This document shows, in pieces, positions 62,423 to 64,000 of a stretch of 64,000 nt of DNA; positions within the stretch are counted from its first letter, which is position 1, and each line of letters opens with the position of its first letter. Made by a program: the position numbers and the translations under genes. Source of the DNA: Pseudaquabacterium terrae (GTDB lineage Bacteria > Pseudomonadota > Gammaproteobacteria > Burkholderiales > Burkholderiaceae_C); assembly GCF_013266755.1 (NCBI RefSeq), contig NZ_JABRWJ010000001.1:62001-126000 (forward strand), in the 5' to 3' direction. Below the pieces are notes generated by a model. The model saw only the letters and a program-made list of their open reading frames with translations. It ran no database searches and was not told the origin of the DNA.

Positions 62423-63469
62423 ATGCACATCACCCGACGACTGCTCGCACGGCTGCATGCCTGCCTCGCCCTGCTCGCCCTGGCATCGCTGCTGCTCGCC
62501 GCCGGCCCGGCAGCGGCGCAGTTCACGCCGTCACCGCATGCCATCGACATCCCGCGCTGGTTCTCCAACAGCCTGCTCGACTTCAAGGACGAGATCCCGG
62601 AGGCGGCCCGCGAGGGCAAGCGCGTGCTGGTCTACTTCGGCCAGGACGGCTGCCCTTACTGCAAGGCGCTGATGAAGGCCAGCTTCGGGCCCGGTGCGAT
62701 CACCGACAAGACGCGCAAGCACTTCGTCGCCATCGCGATCAACATCTGGGGCGATGCCGACGTCACCTGGATCGACGGCACGAAGACCACCGAGAAGGCG
62801 CTGGCGCGGATGCTCAAAGTGCAGTTCACGCCCACGCTGCTGTTCTTCGAGACCGACGGCAAGCTGGTGCTGCGCCTGAACGGCTACCTGCCGCCCGAGC
62901 GCTTCACGCACGTGCTGGACTACGTGATCCAGCGCCGCGACCGCGAGCAATCGCTGGCCGAGTACCTCAGCGCCCAGATGAAGGAGCCCGAGATCGCCGT
63001 CGACGGCCCGCGCCCCTACCTGATGCGCAACCCCGCCAACCTGGCGCGCGCCGGCCGCGGCCGGCCGCTGGCGGTGCTGTTCGAGTCCCCGTCGTGCAAG
63101 GCCTGCGCCGAGATGCACGCCGAGGCCTTCGCGCGCCCGTCGCTGCGCAGCCTGCTCGGCGGCTTCGACGTGGCGCGGTTGCTGCCCGGCGCGCCCGCCA
63201 CGCTCATCACGCCCGACGGCCGCCGCACCGAGACGCGCAGCTGGGCCCGCGACCTGAACATCATGCTGTACCCGACGGTGGTCTTCTTCGACGCGCAGGG
63301 CCGCGAGGCCTTCCGCTTCGATGGCCACATGCGGCCGTTCCACATCGAGAGTGCGTTCGACTACGTCGCCAGCGGCGCGCACGCCCGCGAGCCGCAGTTC
63401 CAGCGCTTCGTGCAGGCGCGTGCCGAGAAGCTGCGCGAGCAAGGCAAGGCCGTGGATCTGTGGCGTTAG
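62423..63469 (+). CDS. Exported protein with two thioredoxin domains
   Basis: A 348-residue precursor with a signal peptide ending near AAAQ (residue 33). Two thioredoxin-like domains follow: the first with Cys77-Pro-Tyr-Cys80 (DGCPYC, DsbA/C- or SoxW-like), the second with Cys225-Lys-Ala-Cys228. Both keep redox cysteines. A role in periplasmic disulfide exchange or thiol oxidation is likely; its partner is unknown. Confidence 0.8.
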   Translation: MHITRRLLARLHACLALLALASLLLAAGPAAAQFTPSPHAIDIPRWFSNSLLDFKDEIPEAAREGKRVLVYFGQDGCPYCKALMKASFGPGAITDKTRKHFVAIAINIWGDADVTWIDGTKTTEKALARMLKVQFTPTLLFFETDGKLVLRLNGYLPPERFTHVLDYVIQRRDREQSLAEYLSAQMKEPEIAVDGPRPYLMRNPANLARAGRGRPLAVLFESPSCKACAEMHAEAFARPSLRSLLGGFDVARLLPGAPATLITPDGRRTETRSWARDLNIMLYPTVVFFDAQGREAFRFDGHMRPFHIESAFDYVASGAHAREPQFQRFVQARAEKLREQGKAVDLWR

Positions 63470-63501
63470 CAGGTTCCTGACGAGGCCGCTGCCGGGCCCG
63501 G

Positions 63502-64000
63502 TCACTCCGGCCACTGCACCCGCGCGTCGAGCCCCTGCACCGCCCCGTCGGCGGCGACACGATTGACGAGCTCGATGCGTGCCTGCATCGACTGCGCAAT
63601 CTCCAGGCAGATCGACAGCCCGAGTCCGCTGCCGCCAATGCCGTGCGCGGCCGCAAACGGTTGGAACAGCCACGCGCGCATGTCCTCGCTGATGCCCGGG
63701 CCGCTGTCCCAGACGGTCAGCTCGGCGCCCTGCGCTGCGTCGTGGCGCAATCGGATGCCCAGCGCACCGCCGGCCGGGGTGTGGCGGATCGCATTGCTCA
63801 GCAGGTTGCGCACCAGCTCGCCGGCCATCCAGCCGTTGCCGCGCACGATCACCGCGCTGCCGGTGTCGAGCGAACAGTCGATGTGCTTGGCGGCCAGCAG
63901 CGGCGACATCTCGATCACCGCTTCCTGCGCGATCTGATTCATGTCCAGCGGCTGCGCCTGCTCGGCACTGCGCATCGTTTCCAGCCGCACCTTGTTGAGC
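63502..64000 (-). CDS. Sensor histidine kinase, C-terminal part
   Basis: The frame is open to the right edge of the window. It shows a HATPase_c domain with N box LVRNLLSNAIRHTP, G1 box DSGPGI and G2 box GSGLGL, which fits a two-component kinase such as the TctE/QseC group. The phosphoacceptor histidine and sensor lie beyond 64000, so the signal cannot be inferred. Confidence 0.82.
   Translation of the reverse strand, partial: LNKVRLETMRSAEQAQPLDMNQIAQEAVIEMSPLLAAKHIDCSLDTGSAVIVRGNGWMAGELVRNLLSNAIRHTPAGGALGIRLRHDAAQGAELTVWDSGPGISEDMRAWLFQPFAAAHGIGGSGLGLSICLEIAQSMQARIELVNRVAADGAVQGLDARVQWPE

Overview
This is a high-GC window (about 70% in the core genes, judged by eye) whose gene content fits a betaproteobacterium of the order Burkholderiales. 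The signs are a NahR-controlled nag-type salicylate/gentisate cluster, TctC/Bug-type binding proteins, branched-chain amino-acid-type ABC transporters and many LysR regulators. No rRNA, tRNA, CRISPR array or recognisable insertion sequence was seen. Genes are densely packed and no gene-free stretch exceeds 300 bases.

Region by region. 0-0.4 kb: the end of a LysR gene. 0.5-11 kb: nagR, divergent from nagAa-nagI-nagK-nagG-nagH-nagAb, encoding salicylate 5-hydroxylase, gentisate 1,2-dioxygenase and an FAH-family hydrolase. A five-gene ABC importer follows on the same strand. 11-15.5 kb: two overlapping DEAD-box helicase genes, then a hipBA toxin-antitoxin pair. 15.5-26.7 kb: two FAD oxidoreductases, an oligopeptide-type binding protein, a tetR-adh-sdr unit with two matching palindromic operators, a merR plus VIT/VWA pair, a YgjP-like metalloprotein and a small YflT-like stress protein. 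26.8-31.3 kb: one gene for a protein of about 1480 residues that joins a CHAT caspase-like domain, a TIR domain, an NB-ARC-type ATPase and a TPR tail. This is an NLR-like candidate immune protein carrying two different effector domains.

31.3-40.8 kb: a ybjQ gene, an oxidase-Bug-amidase operon facing an XRE-cupin regulator across tandem 18-bp palindromes, a chemoreceptor gene bracketed by 48-bp direct repeats, a histidine-phosphatase gene, a LysR gene, a GST gene and a tag (3-methyladenine glycosylase) remnant. 41-46 kb: a MalT-type regulator, a small NTF2-like protein, a coiled-coil membrane protein and a lone ABC binding protein. 46.2-47.2 kb: a second, rearranged copy of the cupin/phosphatase region. 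47.4-50.9 kb: a lower-GC two-gene operon in which a TIR-like/nucleoside deoxyribosyltransferase-like plus macro-domain protein precedes a SIR2 protein. It looks like an NAD-based defence system and is the strongest candidate for a little-described system here. 50.9-56.4 kb: a winged-helix/STAND ATPase regulator divergent from a globin, a Spy-like periplasmic protein and a serine hydrolase. 56.4-64 kb: a membrane-anchored unknown, a TolA/TonB-like protein with a 35-residue repeat, a diguanylate cyclase, an SOS-box-controlled umuDC pair in which UmuD lacks both the cleavage region and the catalytic lysine, a tandem-thioredoxin protein and part of a sensor kinase.

How it works together. The nag cluster and importer form a salicylate/aromatic-acid module governed by NagR. 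The accessory part (26-51 kb) collects two candidate immune loci among duplicated, truncated and inserted genes, which marks it as a plastic region. Function calls rest on motifs and remembered family sequences; no database search was possible.
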